Part shown: in pieces, positions 29,766 through 39,543 of the stretch
Position numbering within the stretch: position 1 is the stretch's first letter
Layout of the letters: each line of letters begins with the position of its first letter
Assembly: GCF_001428435.1 (NCBI RefSeq)
Contig: NZ_LMSO01000001.1
Span: 1,034,653 to 1,098,652 of the forward strand
Length of the DNA: 64,000 nucleotides
Source of the DNA: Arthrobacter sp. Soil782
GTDB lineage: Bacteria > Actinomycetota > Actinomycetes > Actinomycetales > Micrococcaceae
Reading direction: 5' to 3'
The notes under the pieces: model-generated
The model's database searches: none
Told to the model about the DNA's origin: nothing
Seen by the model: the letters and a program-made list of their open reading frames with translations, nothing else
Position numbers and translations under genes: made by a program

Positions 29766-31688
29766 GCCCTCCACCGCATCTCCCACGACGCCGCTGTTGC
29801 CCTGCCCGTTTCCCTGTCCTCGCCCGCGACCCTGGTTGCCGGGCTCTTCCTCCTCGGCGGGAGCGCTCGACGCGGGCGGCGGGGCTGTCGACGGAGCAGG
29901 CTCTTCTTCGGCCGGTTTGGTAGCAACATAGATGACTACTTCGGTGCCCGGCGCGATATTCGAGTTCGCAACCGGTTCCTGCCTCACTACAAGGCCGGGT
30001 TCCACGACGGCGTTTGGTTCCTCCTCGATCCGTGGGACCAAAGCGCGGGCCGGGTCTTCCAACAGCGCGACTGCTTCATCGCTCGGCAAGGAAGTGAGAC
30101 GAGGGACGGTCACCAGCCCGGTGGAAAGCACGAGGTTAACCTCGGAATCAGCGGGTACGGTCGAGCCGAGTGCCGGCTCGGTTTCGATCACCCGGCCCGC
30201 GGGAACAGTTGCGCTGTTCGCTTCACTCACGCTACCGCCCCGCAGGCCAACCGACTCAAGGGCATCTCTCGCTGAGGATTCGGTCATCTGGAAAATGTCC
30301 TCAGGTATTGCGCGATTTGCCGGTCCCTTGGAAATCAGCAGTGATACCAGGGCATCCGGTTCCACCTCGCTGCCTGCTTCGGGATCGGTAGTGATAGCGA
30401 AGCCCGACTCGACTTCATCGTGGAACGTACGTTCCACCTGCGGACGGAGACCCACGGCGGTCAGCGCGTTGCTTGCCTCGGTTTCACTCAGCGAGTCAAC
30501 GGCGGGAACAGAGGTGAGGATGGGCTCCTCCGGTTGCGCGTTGAGGATTCCGAAAAGCGCGATACCTCCGGCAGACAGGAGCAGTGCCAACAGCACCAGC
30601 AGTACAGCTATCCACCCGCGCCGGCGTGAGCGGGTCCGGTCCTCGGCATCGCGACGGTTCTGCGCCGCATGTGCCACGGGCAGCGAGCCCGTCTCCTCTT
30701 CCTCCACCAGCGAATCAGCTGCGATGCTTCCACCGGCAAGAACCCTGGCCATCGCTCTTGTCTGAGGGGCATCGTCGTCCGTTCGTGTTGGAACGGCGGC
30801 GATTGCTTCGGTAGGTGCTGCGGGCACGTCTGGCCGGATGCCTTTGCGCGCGTCACGAAGGGCCGACCGGAAGTCGGCTGCACTCTGGAAGCGCCGGGCG
30901 CGGTCCTTCTCCAGCGCAATAGAGAGCACTGACTCGATCTCCGCCGGAATGCTGGCATCAATTTCACGGGCAGGCGTGGGAATCTCACGCACATGCTGGT
31001 AGGCGACAGAAACCGGGCTGTCGCCGACGAACGGAGGCCTTCCGGTGAGTAGTTCGTACAGTAGGCAACCCGCCGAGTACAGATCACTGCGAGCGTCCAC
31101 GGTTTCTCCGCGCGCCTGCTCAGGGGAAAGGTACTGTGCGGTACCGATCACCGCCTGGGTCTGGGTCATGGTGGCGGCGGAATCGGCCATTGCCCTCGCA
31201 ATGCCGAAGTCCATCACTTTCACCTGACCCTCAGGAGTAATCATCACGTTGGCCGGTTTGATATCCCGATGGACAATGCCTGCACGGTGGCTGTACTCGA
31301 GTGCTGAGAGAACTCCCAAAAGGTAGTCGACAGAGGTCTCAGGCGTCAGTTCTCCGCGCTTAAGGAGATCGCGGAGGGTCCGCCCGGCAACATATTCCAT
31401 CACGATGAAGGGAACACGGACCTCGTCATGGTGCTGGCCCTCGACCTCCTCCTCACCGGTGTCGTACACGGACACGATCGTGGGGTGGTTCAAACCGGCA
31501 ACCGCCTGCGCTTCGCGGCGGAATCGGGACTGGAACAGAGGGTCCCGGGCAAGGTCACGGCGCAGCACCTTGATGGCCACGGTACGGCCGAGCCGGACGT
31601 CACGGCCGAGGTGAACGTCGGCCATACCGCCACGGCCGATCAGTTCACCCATCTCGTAACGTCCGTTGAGGACTCTCTCGCTGCTCAC
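29754..31688 (-). CDS. pknB: Ser/Thr protein kinase with PASTA domains (PknB)
   Basis: Membrane receptor kinase that senses lipid II/muropeptides and controls cell-wall synthesis. 644 aa from the GTG at 31688 with a GAGGGGG site; the longer frame is spurious. The kinase has IGRGGMADVHLGRD, AIKVLRRDLARD, catalytic HRDIKPANVMI and MDFGIARAMADS with activation-loop Thr residues (MTQTQAVIGTAQYLSPEQ). A juxtamembrane linker, one helix (near residue 360), three extracellular PASTA repeats and a Pro/Gly tail ending GRGRGQGNGQGNSG follow. It is the last gene of the seven-gene operon that begins with fhaA. Confidence 0.95.
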   Translation of the reverse strand: MSSERVLNGRYEMGELIGRGGMADVHLGRDVRLGRTVAIKVLRRDLARDPLFQSRFRREAQAVAGLNHPTIVSVYDTGEEEVEGQHHDEVRVPFIVMEYVAGRTLRDLLKRGELTPETSVDYLLGVLSALEYSHRAGIVHRDIKPANVMITPEGQVKVMDFGIARAMADSAATMTQTQAVIGTAQYLSPEQARGETVDARSDLYSAGCLLYELLTGRPPFVGDSPVSVAYQHVREIPTPAREIDASIPAEIESVLSIALEKDRARRFQSAADFRSALRDARKGIRPDVPAAPTEAIAAVPTRTDDDAPQTRAMARVLAGGSIAADSLVEEEETGSLPVAHAAQNRRDAEDRTRSRRRGWIAVLLVLLALLLSAGGIALFGILNAQPEEPILTSVPAVDSLSETEASNALTAVGLRPQVERTFHDEVESGFAITTDPEAGSEVEPDALVSLLISKGPANRAIPEDIFQMTESSARDALESVGLRGGSVSEANSATVPAGRVIETEPALGSTVPADSEVNLVLSTGLVTVPRLTSLPSDEAVALLEDPARALVPRIEEEPNAVVEPGLVVRQEPVANSNIAPGTEVVIYVATKPAEEEPAPSTAPPPASSAPAEEEEPGNQGRGRGQGNGQGNSGVVGDAVEGLGP

Positions 31689-31710
31689 CTGGTGCCCCCT
31701 CACATGCTTC

Positions 31711-33468
31711 CTAGGGCTGGTCCTGGCCGGGCGGAGTCTGGCCGGGACCGATTGCCGGGGGCGCCTGGGTTTCATCAGGGCCCAGGGAGACGACGTAACG
31801 AACGGTGCTTCCCGGTTCCACCTCGGTGCCTTCAGCCGGATCCACGGACAGGACGGTTCCCGCTGCTTGTTCGGAAGCTTCAGAACCGGAACGGACGGCG
31901 CTGAGCCCCAGATCGGCGAGGGCCTGCTGCAGTTCTTCCTCGGTGGCACCTACAAGGCCCGATGGAACGGTCAACGTCTCGGGCGCTTCCGCGAAGGTGA
32001 CAGTGATCTGGGAGCCGGGCGTCAGAGGGCCGACGGGGTTGAGGGTCAGGACCGTCCCGGGATCAAAATCGTCCGTAACCTCCGGCTGCTGGTCCACGGA
32101 GAATCCCAGATTGTTGAGCTCGGCCACGACCACGTCAATGGGACGACCCTGATAGGTGGCCTCATCCACCACGATCGCTTCCGGTGTGGTGGGTGCGGGG
32201 GTGGTGGGTTCCGGAGTGGTTTCTTCCGGCGTGGGCGTCGGGCTTTCACTTTCGGACGGCGTTGCGGACGCGGAGGAGCTGGTGGGTGCCGGGGCCGGCT
32301 CGTCTTCGTTGCCGGCCAACAGCGGAGCGAGCAGGAAGCCGGCAACGGTGAGCGCTGCCAGGACCAGCAGGACAATCAGCGCAATCAGCCAGGGACTGCG
32401 TCCACGGGATTCTTCTTCTGGCGGGGGAACTTCGTCGATATCTTCCTCGGTCCACTCCCGTGACGCCGCAACTGCGCCGGCGCCGGCGCCGGCGCCTGCC
32501 CCTGCACCTGCGACGGCGGGCAGAGCCGAGGTCGTTGGGGCGGGAATCGCGCGGGTGGCACCGGTGGGTGCAGGGACCGGAGTGGTGAGTGGGCCGGTGG
32601 AGTCCGTAAACAGCAGCATTCCGGGTACGGCTGACTCAGCAGCACGGATATCGTTGCGCCGGATGGCGGCGACAGCCTCGGCAAGCGCTTCTGCGTTCCC
32701 CGGACGGTCCGCGGGGTCCTTAGCCAGCATGCTCGCGATAAGCGCACGGACCGGATGAGGGATAGTTTCGGGTAGATCAGGCGGCGCATCATTGACCTGG
32801 GCGAGGGCAATTGCGATTTGCGACTCACCGGAGAACGGGCGGCGTCCGGCGAGTAGCTCGTACCCGATCACGCCCAGCGCGTAGATATCGCTGGAACCGG
32901 TTGCCTGCTGCCCGGTTGCCTGCTCTGGAGCCAGGTACTGGGCAGTGCCCATAACCTGTCCGGTGGCAGTCAGCGGAACCTGGTCAGCAAGGCGCGCAAT
33001 GCCGAAATCAGTAATCTTCACGCGGCCATCGGGCATGATCAGCAGGTTTCCGGGCTTGACGTCCCGGTGCACAAGGCCCTGGCGGTGTGCGACGCTGAGG
33101 GCCGTTGCGGTCTGGCCGATGATTGACAGCGCCCTGTCCGGTGCCAGGATTTGCTCGCGCTCAATGATGGTGGACAGGGGCTGGCCTGGGACGAGCTCCA
33201 TGACGAGATAGGCTGATCCGCCTTCCTCACCATAGTCAAAGACGTTCGCGATGCCCTCGTGGTTCAGCAGGGCGGTGTGGCGGGCTTCGGCGCGGAACCG
33301 ATTGAGAAAACCGGGATCCCCCGTATATTCCTCTTTGAGAATTTTTATGGCCACGATGCGTCCGAGCACCTGGTCACGTGCCTTCCAGACCTCACCCATG
33401 CCTCCGATGGCGATGCGATCAGTCAGCTGGAACCTGCCGCCTAATGTGATACCTGAAGTAGGTCTCAC
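31711..33468 (-). CDS. pknA: Ser/Thr protein kinase PknA-like, with two PASTA domains
   Basis: 585-aa kinase: [20 protein letters not shown] (P-loop), [21 protein letters not shown] and [24 protein letters not shown] (activation loop). After the kinase comes an Ala/Gly-rich linker, one helix ([29 protein letters not shown]) and two C-terminal PASTA repeats ([21 protein letters not shown]... and [23 protein letters not shown]...). Mycobacterial PknA has no PASTA, so this kinase may also sense peptidoglycan pieces. Its GTG overlaps the pbpA stop by four bases, and pknB starts 22 bases after its end. Confidence 0.93.
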   Translation of the reverse strand: MRPTSGITLGGRFQLTDRIAIGGMGEVWKARDQVLGRIVAIKILKEEYTGDPGFLNRFRAEARHTALLNHEGIANVFDYGEEGGSAYLVMELVPGQPLSTIIEREQILAPDRALSIIGQTATALSVAHRQGLVHRDVKPGNLLIMPDGRVKITDFGIARLADQVPLTATGQVMGTAQYLAPEQATGQQATGSSDIYALGVIGYELLAGRRPFSGESQIAIALAQVNDAPPDLPETIPHPVRALIASMLAKDPADRPGNAEALAEAVAAIRRNDIRAAESAVPGMLLFTDSTGPLTTPVPAPTGATRAIPAPTTSALPAVAGAGAGAGAGAGAVAASREWTEEDIDEVPPPEEESRGRSPWLIALIVLLVLAALTVAGFLLAPLLAGNEDEPAPAPTSSSASATPSESESPTPTPEETTPEPTTPAPTTPEAIVVDEATYQGRPIDVVVAELNNLGFSVDQQPEVTDDFDPGTVLTLNPVGPLTPGSQITVTFAEAPETLTVPSGLVGATEEELQQALADLGLSAVRSGSEASEQAAGTVLSVDPAEGTEVEPGSTVRYVVSLGPDETQAPPAIGPGQTPPGQDQP

Positions 33469-34907
33469 CTATTCAACACCGCCTCTATGAGTCTCTTAGC
33501 GTTTGGACTTGTCAATTGAGCACCCGTCGCTATGTCGACGTCCTGCATCACGATGGAAACCACTACTTCCGGATTGTCGGCCGGCGCGAAGCCGGTGAAC
33601 CAGGCGTTGTCGCCCTGCTCGGGTACTTCCGCCGTGCCGGTCTTGCCGGCTACTTCCACCCCTGGGACCGCGGCATTCTGGGCCGTACCGTTCTCCACCA
33701 CGTTGACCATCCACTCCGTGATCAGGTTGGCGTTGTCCGCGCTGAGAGATTCGCGGAAAACCTCCGGCTCCGGTTCGTCGATGATGGAGAGGTCCGGTGC
33801 ACGGACGGCTTTCACCAGGTTGGGCTTCATGAGCACACCATCATTGGCGATCGCAGCGCTAACCATCGCCATCTGAAGCGGCGTGACTGCGACACTGAAC
33901 TGCCCGATGGCCGACTGCGCGAGCTGGGCTTCACTAAGTTCTGTGGGGAACTGGCTGGCCGCCACCTCAACCGGAATGAAAAAGCGCTCACCAAAGCCGA
34001 ACTCCTGCGCCTGCTCGAGTACCGCTTGCTCACCGACCTCCCACGCAATTTGGGCAAACGGAGTGTTGCAGGACTGCTCGAGTGCAAACTCGAGGTCTGC
34101 GGTGTCACGCGCCGCGCAACCGCCGGTGGTGAAGTTCGGGAGCCCGACGTCGGTGCCCGGCAGGTCAAGCACCGGCGGGTTGGGGATGGTGGACTCCGCA
34201 TCGAACTGACCTGTCTCAAGAGCGGCCGCGGCCACCACGAGTTTGAAGACTGATCCGGGAGCCACAAGTGACTGCGTTGCGGGGTTGAAGTAGATGGACA
34301 AGCCGGGAACCTGAGCGAGCTGCTCGATGTTCTGCACAACCACCGACGTGTCATGGGCGGCGAGCAGATTAGGGTCATACGACGGCTTGGAAGCCATCGC
34401 GAGCACGTTTCCGGTGGCTGGCTCCATCACAACGATCGATCCGGTCTGCCCTTCGGGGATCATGTCCCAGGCCAGCTGCTGCAATTGCGGATCGATGGTC
34501 AGCTCGACGGAGGCACCCTGTGCCTGGGCGCCAGAGAACAGCCGGACCATCTGATCAATGAAGAGGTCGTCGCTACTGCCGGAGAGCTCCTCATTCATGA
34601 CGTTCTCCAGCTGTGTGGAACCGTTCACCAACGAGAAGAATCCTGTGAGGTGCGCATACATCTCCGGCTCGTTGTAGACGCGCTGGTAGTTGAATTGGTC
34701 ATCCGACGGCACGGATTCCGCGATCGGACGACCATCCACCAAAATCGCGCCCCGGTTCTTTCCATAGTCCTGCAGGATTTGCCGCGTATTCCAGTCATTG
34801 TTCTCCAGCGCGTTGGCCTCGAAGAACTGGACATAGGTGAGGGATCCGAGGACGAGCGCGAACATGCTCATGGCCACGATCCAGGAGCGTCGGATTGCCT
34901 GGTTCAT
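33465..34907 (-). CDS. pbpA: penicillin-binding protein PbpA (class B transpeptidase)
   Basis: Cross-links peptidoglycan during growth, paired with the glycosyltransferase RodA. 480 aa from the ATG at 34907, which overlaps the rodA stop (ATGA); the upstream extension is rejected. One N-terminal helix ([23 protein letters not shown]), a dimerisation domain, and the transpeptidase with SxxK in [12 protein letters not shown], SxN in LEQSCNTPF and KTG in [11 protein letters not shown]. Product is extracytoplasmic. Confidence 0.95.
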   Translation of the reverse strand: MNQAIRRSWIVAMSMFALVLGSLTYVQFFEANALENNDWNTRQILQDYGKNRGAILVDGRPIAESVPSDDQFNYQRVYNEPEMYAHLTGFFSLVNGSTQLENVMNEELSGSSDDLFIDQMVRLFSGAQAQGASVELTIDPQLQQLAWDMIPEGQTGSIVVMEPATGNVLAMASKPSYDPNLLAAHDTSVVVQNIEQLAQVPGLSIYFNPATQSLVAPGSVFKLVVAAAALETGQFDAESTIPNPPVLDLPGTDVGLPNFTTGGCAARDTADLEFALEQSCNTPFAQIAWEVGEQAVLEQAQEFGFGERFFIPVEVAASQFPTELSEAQLAQSAIGQFSVAVTPLQMAMVSAAIANDGVLMKPNLVKAVRAPDLSIIDEPEPEVFRESLSADNANLITEWMVNVVENGTAQNAAVPGVEVAGKTGTAEVPEQGDNAWFTGFAPADNPEVVVSIVMQDVDIATGAQLTSPNAKRLIEAVLNR

Positions 34908-36316
34908 GCGGTGACCTCCCGCGTAGGATCTGTTGCCGGAGTGTTCCGATTCTGCTTGCCTTCGGAAAACGTTTCGCGGACCGGCCCCTTCACGGCCGGC
35001 CGCCGGGCCGTCTCCGAGATGAGAAGGAGCAAGGCGACGATGATCCAGTTCGCCAGCAGGGAAGAACCACCGGCCGACATGAAGGGTGTGGTGAGCCCGG
35101 TAAGCGGAATGAGCCGTGTGACCCCGCCAATGACAACAAAGCACTGCAGCGCGATCGTGAAGGACAAGCCGCAGGCGAGAAGCTTTCCGAACCCGTCACG
35201 GGTGCCGAGAGCCGCGCGGAAACCCCGGGAAATAAGCAAAATGTAGAGCAGCACGATGGCGAAGAGCCCGATGAGGCCGAGTTCCTCACCGAGGGCCGTG
35301 ATGATCATGTCGCTGTTGGCATAGGTTACAAGATCCGGCCTGCCCTGCCCGAGCCCGGTGCCGACGAGTCCACCGTTCGCAAGGCCGAAGAGCCCCTGGA
35401 CAACCTGACCGCTGCCACCGGGATTGCGGTTGAAGACCTCCGGCTCAAACGCATTGATCCAACTGTCAATGCGCAGGGCAACGTGGCTGAACAACTGAAG
35501 GGCTGCGTAACCGCCGACAGCAATCATCGCGAGGCCGATCAACACCCAGCTGACCCGCGACGTCGCGACGTAGATCATGGCCATAAAGAGGCCGAAGAAC
35601 AGGATGGAGGAGCCGAGGTCACGCTGGAAGATCAGCACGCCGATGCTGACCAGCCAGGCGGCCACCATGGGTGCCAGGTCCCGGAAACGCGGAAGCTGCA
35701 GCGGTCCCAGCTTCTTTCCGGCCAGCAGGATGAGGTCGCGGTTGGTGGAAAGATACCCCGCGAAGAATATGGCAAGAGTGATCTTGGCGACCTCGCCGGG
35801 CTGGAAGGTACCCACACCCACGTTGATCCAGATACGCGCTCCGTTGATCTCGACGCCGAGCGGGGTGAGCGGCAGCATCAGCAGGACCGCGCTCACAATG
35901 AGCGATATATAGGTGAACCGACGCAACATTCTGTGGTCCCGAATCACCAGGAGTGTAGCTATGGACGCACCCATGGCGACAGTGGTCCAGAGGAACTGGC
36001 TCGGTGCAACAGGTTGTGCATCGGCCGGAAGTGCCAGGTCTAACCGGTAAATCATGGCCAGCCCGATTCCATTGAGCGCGATCACGATGGGAAGAATTAC
36101 CGGATCTGCATATTTTGCGCGGAAACGAAGAAGGATGTGGAAGATCAACGCCAGCGCGGCCAGCGTACCGCCCTGCAGCCAGAAGGCCGAGTCGAACGGA
36201 TTCTCCTTATCGAGACCTACAAGCCAGTTGGCGCCGATCGCTACCGTCAGGGCCACGACAAGGAGGAGTGCCTCGACATTACGACGGGATTTCGGGACTG
36301 TGAGTACCTCACTCAT
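34904..36316 (-). CDS. rodA: SEDS peptidoglycan glycosyltransferase RodA/FtsW
   Basis: Polymerises lipid II into glycan strands. 470 aa from the ATG at 36316 that overlaps the pstP stop. About ten to twelve transmembrane helices; SEDS motifs include INGARIWINVGVGTFQPGEVAKITLAIFFAGYL, FQRDLGSSILFFGLFMAMIYVATSR (with the key Asp) and GLGQGRPDLVTYANSDMIITALGEELGLIG. It is coupled on both sides, to pstP and pbpA. Confidence 0.95.
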   Translation of the reverse strand: MSEVLTVPKSRRNVEALLLVVALTVAIGANWLVGLDKENPFDSAFWLQGGTLAALALIFHILLRFRAKYADPVILPIVIALNGIGLAMIYRLDLALPADAQPVAPSQFLWTTVAMGASIATLLVIRDHRMLRRFTYISLIVSAVLLMLPLTPLGVEINGARIWINVGVGTFQPGEVAKITLAIFFAGYLSTNRDLILLAGKKLGPLQLPRFRDLAPMVAAWLVSIGVLIFQRDLGSSILFFGLFMAMIYVATSRVSWVLIGLAMIAVGGYAALQLFSHVALRIDSWINAFEPEVFNRNPGGSGQVVQGLFGLANGGLVGTGLGQGRPDLVTYANSDMIITALGEELGLIGLFAIVLLYILLISRGFRAALGTRDGFGKLLACGLSFTIALQCFVVIGGVTRLIPLTGLTTPFMSAGGSSLLANWIIVALLLLISETARRPAVKGPVRETFSEGKQNRNTPATDPTREVTA

Positions 36317-37896
36317 TGGACTCTCCCTCCACATGAGGCTGCTTCGCCTGGTGCTGCATCAGCGCTTGCGGAGGCGCTGGGGCTGGCTTCGACGGTGGCG
36401 CCGGGACTCGCAGGAGAGGCACTTGCACTCGGTTCTGGTGTTGGGCTACCCGAGGACGATGGCTCAGGCGACGCAGTCTCGGGTGAGGCTGAAACTGTGG
36501 GCGACGGGCTGGCGGACGGGCTCGGATTGCTCTCCGGTGGACACGGCAGCGCCCGCAGTGACTGGCGGAGGTCTTCAACGATGTCCTGTGCATGTTCGAG
36601 GTCGCTCGCTGCGAGAGTGTTCTCGAGGCGATTGCGCTGGAATTCCGGAAGGCTGGACACAGGAATGTCGGTCGTCTGGTCCACGTGGCTCAAGGGAATC
36701 GGCCCGAGTGTCTGAGCAACGCCGTTGTAGATGGCCACCCTGTTGTCGAAGGTAGCGACGTAATAGCGCGTCTGGGTCCAGACGTATCCCAGGGAAAGCA
36801 CGGCGGCAAGGATCAGTGCCATCAACGCGAGGGCGGCCGGCAGCAGCCAGCGCCGGCGGCGGGGCGCGGAAGCTTCCTCGGTCTGGTCGTCCTCCACGGC
36901 GTCCGCGGGTGCTGCCTTGTGCGTCAGCATCATAGCTGCGCGGCGCTCGGTGGACCGCTGCGTGACGATGGGAATCTGTCCGGTTTCAGTAGCCAGCGCT
37001 GCCGAACCCACCAGGGTATGCGGGCGGGATGACAGGTCTTCCCGGATAACGTCCGCCCTGATGGCTACACCGGGTGTCGCGTCATCAATAGAAGCGTCGC
37101 TGTCCTTCTCCCCGGCTGCTTCACGCGCGGGCGGAAGTGCGGTGAGCGCGGCAGTGCGCAGATCTTCAGGCGTGGCGGTGTCCACATCAACCACCACGAT
37201 GGTGATGTTGTCCGGGGATCCGCCGGCCAGCGTCAGGTCAACAAGCGTGTTGACGCAAGCTGAAAGATCACGCGTTTCACGGATAATTCGTTCGACCGTG
37301 GCATCATCCAGTACGGCATTCAATCCGTCCGAGCAGAGCAACCAGCGTTCTCCGGGCTCAGCATCGAAGGTGGTCAGGTCGAGTTCCGGACTGGCATCGA
37401 CATCACCGAGGACGCGCATCAGCACGTTCTTGTGCGGATGGACCTCCGCCTCCTCCGGCTTGAGCCGGCCCTCCTCGATGAGTCGCTGCACAAAGGTGTG
37501 GTCGACGCTGATCTGTTCGAAAACATCGTTCTTCAGCCGGTAGGCCCGCGAATCACCGATGTGAGCAAAGGAAATTTTCTCGCCGTTGAGAAGCATCGCC
37601 GTAACGGTTGTACCCATGCCGGCAAGCTGCGGGTTGGTGCTGACCAGTTCAGACAGGAGCGAATTGGCAGTCTGGATCTCGTCCGCCAGGTGAGTGCCGG
37701 CGTCGCCGTCGTAATCCTTGCGGTCAAGATGCACCAGATCCAGGACTGTGGACGCTGAGGCGATGTTGCCGCCGGCGTGCCCGCCCATTCCGTCCGCTAC
37801 AACGGCGAGGTAACGGCCGGCATAGGCGGAATCGTCATTCTTTGCGCGAACCTTTCCCACATCCGAGCGGGCGGCGAAACGGAAAACCAGGGCCAT
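36313..37896 (-). CDS. pstP: Ser/Thr phosphatase PstP (PP2C)
   Basis: Removes phosphates placed by PknA and PknB. 527 aa: PP2C domain with SDVGKVRAKNDDSAYAG, metal-binding DGMGGHAGG, GMGTTVTAMLL, LLCSDGLNAVLDD and GSPDNITIVVVDVD; then a linker, one transmembrane helix (LLPAALALMALILAAVLSLGYVW, near residue 355) and an extracellular tail very rich in Ser, Pro and Ala. It lies three bases after fhaB and overlaps rodA. Confidence 0.95.
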   Translation of the reverse strand: MALVFRFAARSDVGKVRAKNDDSAYAGRYLAVVADGMGGHAGGNIASASTVLDLVHLDRKDYDGDAGTHLADEIQTANSLLSELVSTNPQLAGMGTTVTAMLLNGEKISFAHIGDSRAYRLKNDVFEQISVDHTFVQRLIEEGRLKPEEAEVHPHKNVLMRVLGDVDASPELDLTTFDAEPGERWLLCSDGLNAVLDDATVERIIRETRDLSACVNTLVDLTLAGGSPDNITIVVVDVDTATPEDLRTAALTALPPAREAAGEKDSDASIDDATPGVAIRADVIREDLSSRPHTLVGSAALATETGQIPIVTQRSTERRAAMMLTHKAAPADAVEDDQTEEASAPRRRRWLLPAALALMALILAAVLSLGYVWTQTRYYVATFDNRVAIYNGVAQTLGPIPLSHVDQTTDIPVSSLPEFQRNRLENTLAASDLEHAQDIVEDLRQSLRALPCPPESNPSPSASPSPTVSASPETASPEPSSSGSPTPEPSASASPASPGATVEASPSASASADAAPGEAASCGGRVQ

Positions 37897-37899
37897 GGA

Positions 37900-38376
37900 T
37901 TATGGCCTCAATTCAATAACCGTCTTACCGATCCGGACGGGTACGCCAGGTTCCACCGGCAGCGCGCGGGTCAGCTGGTTGCCGGCAAGATAGGTTCCGT
38001 TGGTGGATCCGAGATCTTCAATGAACCACCGGCTGCCCTGCGGGAAGAGCCGGGCATGGCGGCCGGACGCGTAGTCATCCTCAAGGACAAGCGTGGCTTC
38101 TTGGGCGCGGCCCAGCAGGATGGGGCTGGACGCGAGGTCCAGGGCGGTTCCCTTGAGAGGGCCTTCCGTGACGATCAGACGCCGCGCCTGCGCCTTGGCC
38201 GGTGGTTCCTCAACCAACTCCGGGTGCTTACGGGCTTCGCGGGCTGTAGGAGAGCCAGTCCGGTTGCGCAGGCCCACCACAAGATCCCGCCGCAATGCGC
38301 TGACGACGCTAAGGACGAGGATCCAGATCAGGAGCAGGAACCCGTATCTCAACAGCGTTACGGTCAGATCACTCAT
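37900..38376 (-). CDS. fhaB: FHA-domain protein FhaB (FipA)
   Basis: 158-aa phosphothreonine reader anchored in the membrane; in mycobacteria it links PknA/PknB signals to the FtsZ-FtsQ division machinery. An N-terminal helix (LLRYGFLLLIWILVLSVVSALRRDL) is followed by a linker and the FHA domain with LLGRAQEATLVLEDDYASGRHARLF and DLGSTNGTYLAGNQL. Two bases separate it from fhaA and three from pstP. Confidence 0.95.
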   Translation of the reverse strand: MSDLTVTLLRYGFLLLIWILVLSVVSALRRDLVVGLRNRTGSPTAREARKHPELVEEPPAKAQARRLIVTEGPLKGTALDLASSPILLGRAQEATLVLEDDYASGRHARLFPQGSRWFIEDLGSTNGTYLAGNQLTRALPVEPGVPVRIGKTVIELRP

Positions 38377-38378
38377 GC

Positions 38379-39101
38379 TTAGCGTCCACCGTTCTGCAAG
38401 GGTACAAGTCGGAAAGTCATGCGGGTACGGCCCATGGTGATCACTGAGCCGTCCGTCAGGTCAGCTTCCCCCTGTACGCGTTGTCCATTCACATAGCTGC
38501 CGTTGGTCGAGCCGAGGTCAACGGCACGGGACTGGCCCTGAGCGGTGTGAATCTCAAGATGCCGGCGGGACACACCGGTGTCATCGATGAGGATGTCCGC
38601 CTCCGATGAACGGCCCAGAAGGACGGACCCGGCGTTCAACGAGTAGCGCTGACCGTCGAGTTCAAGGACAGGCTGATAGCGCTTGGGCTGGCGGTTTGGG
38701 ACGCTGGGAGCAGGCCGACGCTGCGCGGGCTGTTTTTCGGTGGCTGAGTCGATTTCAAAGGAACCGGGCTTGAGGTCGGAATCGCGGGTGAAAGACACCC
38801 GAACCGATCCCTGAAGCGTGTAGTGCTGGCTGTTGACGTGCTTGATGACGACATCACACAGTTCCTCGGCGAGTGGCGCCCCCCACTCCTGAGCGAGTGC
38901 GAAGTCCGGATCTGATAGCCGGGCGGTGAAAACATTCGGTGCAAGGGTGCGTCCCTGCGCCAGCGTGAGTGACTTGTTATCCAGTTCGCGGCGCAGTGCA
39001 CTGGCAATCTCGACGGGCTGCACCTGGGACCGGGAACCGGTGGAGAAGGCGCCACGGACCATTTTTTCGAGTCCGCGCTCGACATTATCCAGAATGCCCA
39101 T
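38379..39101 (-). CDS. fhaA: FHA-domain protein FhaA (DUF3662)
   Basis: 240-aa cytoplasmic regulator that in mycobacteria binds the phosphorylated MviN pseudokinase and limits peptidoglycan synthesis. The N-terminal DUF3662 domain (MGILDNVERGLEKMVRGAFS and VQPVEIASALRRELD) is joined by a short linker to a C-terminal FHA domain (LLGRSSEADILIDDTGVSRRHLEIH, DLGSTNGSYVNGQRV). The linker is much shorter than in mycobacteria. It is the first gene of the operon. The MviN-partner protein at the left edge of this window may be in the same pathway. Confidence 0.95.
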   Translation of the reverse strand: MGILDNVERGLEKMVRGAFSTGSRSQVQPVEIASALRRELDNKSLTLAQGRTLAPNVFTARLSDPDFALAQEWGAPLAEELCDVVIKHVNSQHYTLQGSVRVSFTRDSDLKPGSFEIDSATEKQPAQRRPAPSVPNRQPKRYQPVLELDGQRYSLNAGSVLLGRSSEADILIDDTGVSRRHLEIHTAQGQSRAVDLGSTNGSYVNGQRVQGEADLTDGSVITMGRTRMTFRLVPLQNGGR

Positions 39102-39380
39102 GCCTACCTCCTTACCTGCGTTTCTTGCTGCCCGAATGTGCCCGCACGAAAGCGCGCGGAGGCATGCCGGGTCGCTGCTGTCTTGTGTCGATACTACTGG
39201 GGCGTCCCCTAAATGGCCTTAACGCGGCATGTTGACCCGTCGATTACATTCAACGTCTCTACTCATCGCAAAGTTGCGCGGTGTGCCGTAGCTGTACCGT
39301 TTAGGTGTTTTTGGCGCCGCTCCGTTATGCTTGTTTCTGCTGATTCGGAGGAATCTTTTCCAAGAATCCTTCTTCACTTT
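39102..39380. promoter_or_regulatory. divergent upstream region of fhaA operon and tRNA-Leu
   Basis: 279 bases without a gene. It must hold the promoter of the seven-gene minus-strand operon and that of tRNA-Leu on the plus strand. I see a TATGCT element at 39326-39331 but no -35 at a good distance. Confidence 0.4.
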
Positions 39381-39466
39381 GCGCGAGTGGCGGAACGGCA
39401 GACGCGCTGGCTTCAGGTGCCAGTATCCGAAAGGGTGTGGGGGTTCAAATCCCCCCTCGCGCACCA
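39381..39466 (+). tRNA. tRNA-Leu (CAG)
   Basis: Class II cloverleaf with a long variable arm: acceptor GCGCGAG with CTCGCGC, anticodon CAG at 39414-39416 in loop TTCAGGT, T-arm GGGGGTTCAAATCCCCC, and encoded CCA at 39464-39466. Confidence 0.96.
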
Positions 39467-39474
39467 GAGAAAAA

Positions 39475-39507
39475 TAACCCCGGCCTCGTGTCGGGGTATT
39501 TTTTTAC
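39475..39507 (+). terminator. tRNA-Leu terminator
   Basis: ACCCCG and CGGGGT arms (39477-39482, 39492-39497) are followed by ATTTTTTT. Confidence 0.85.
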
Positions 39508-39543
39508 CTACTTTCTGATGCATTGAACGGCCAAGACCCCCGG

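Noticed and set aside
37264-37290. parS-like half site GTTTCACGGATAA in pstP
   Set aside because: Only the left half matches; the right half lacks GTGAAAC, so binding is not expected.
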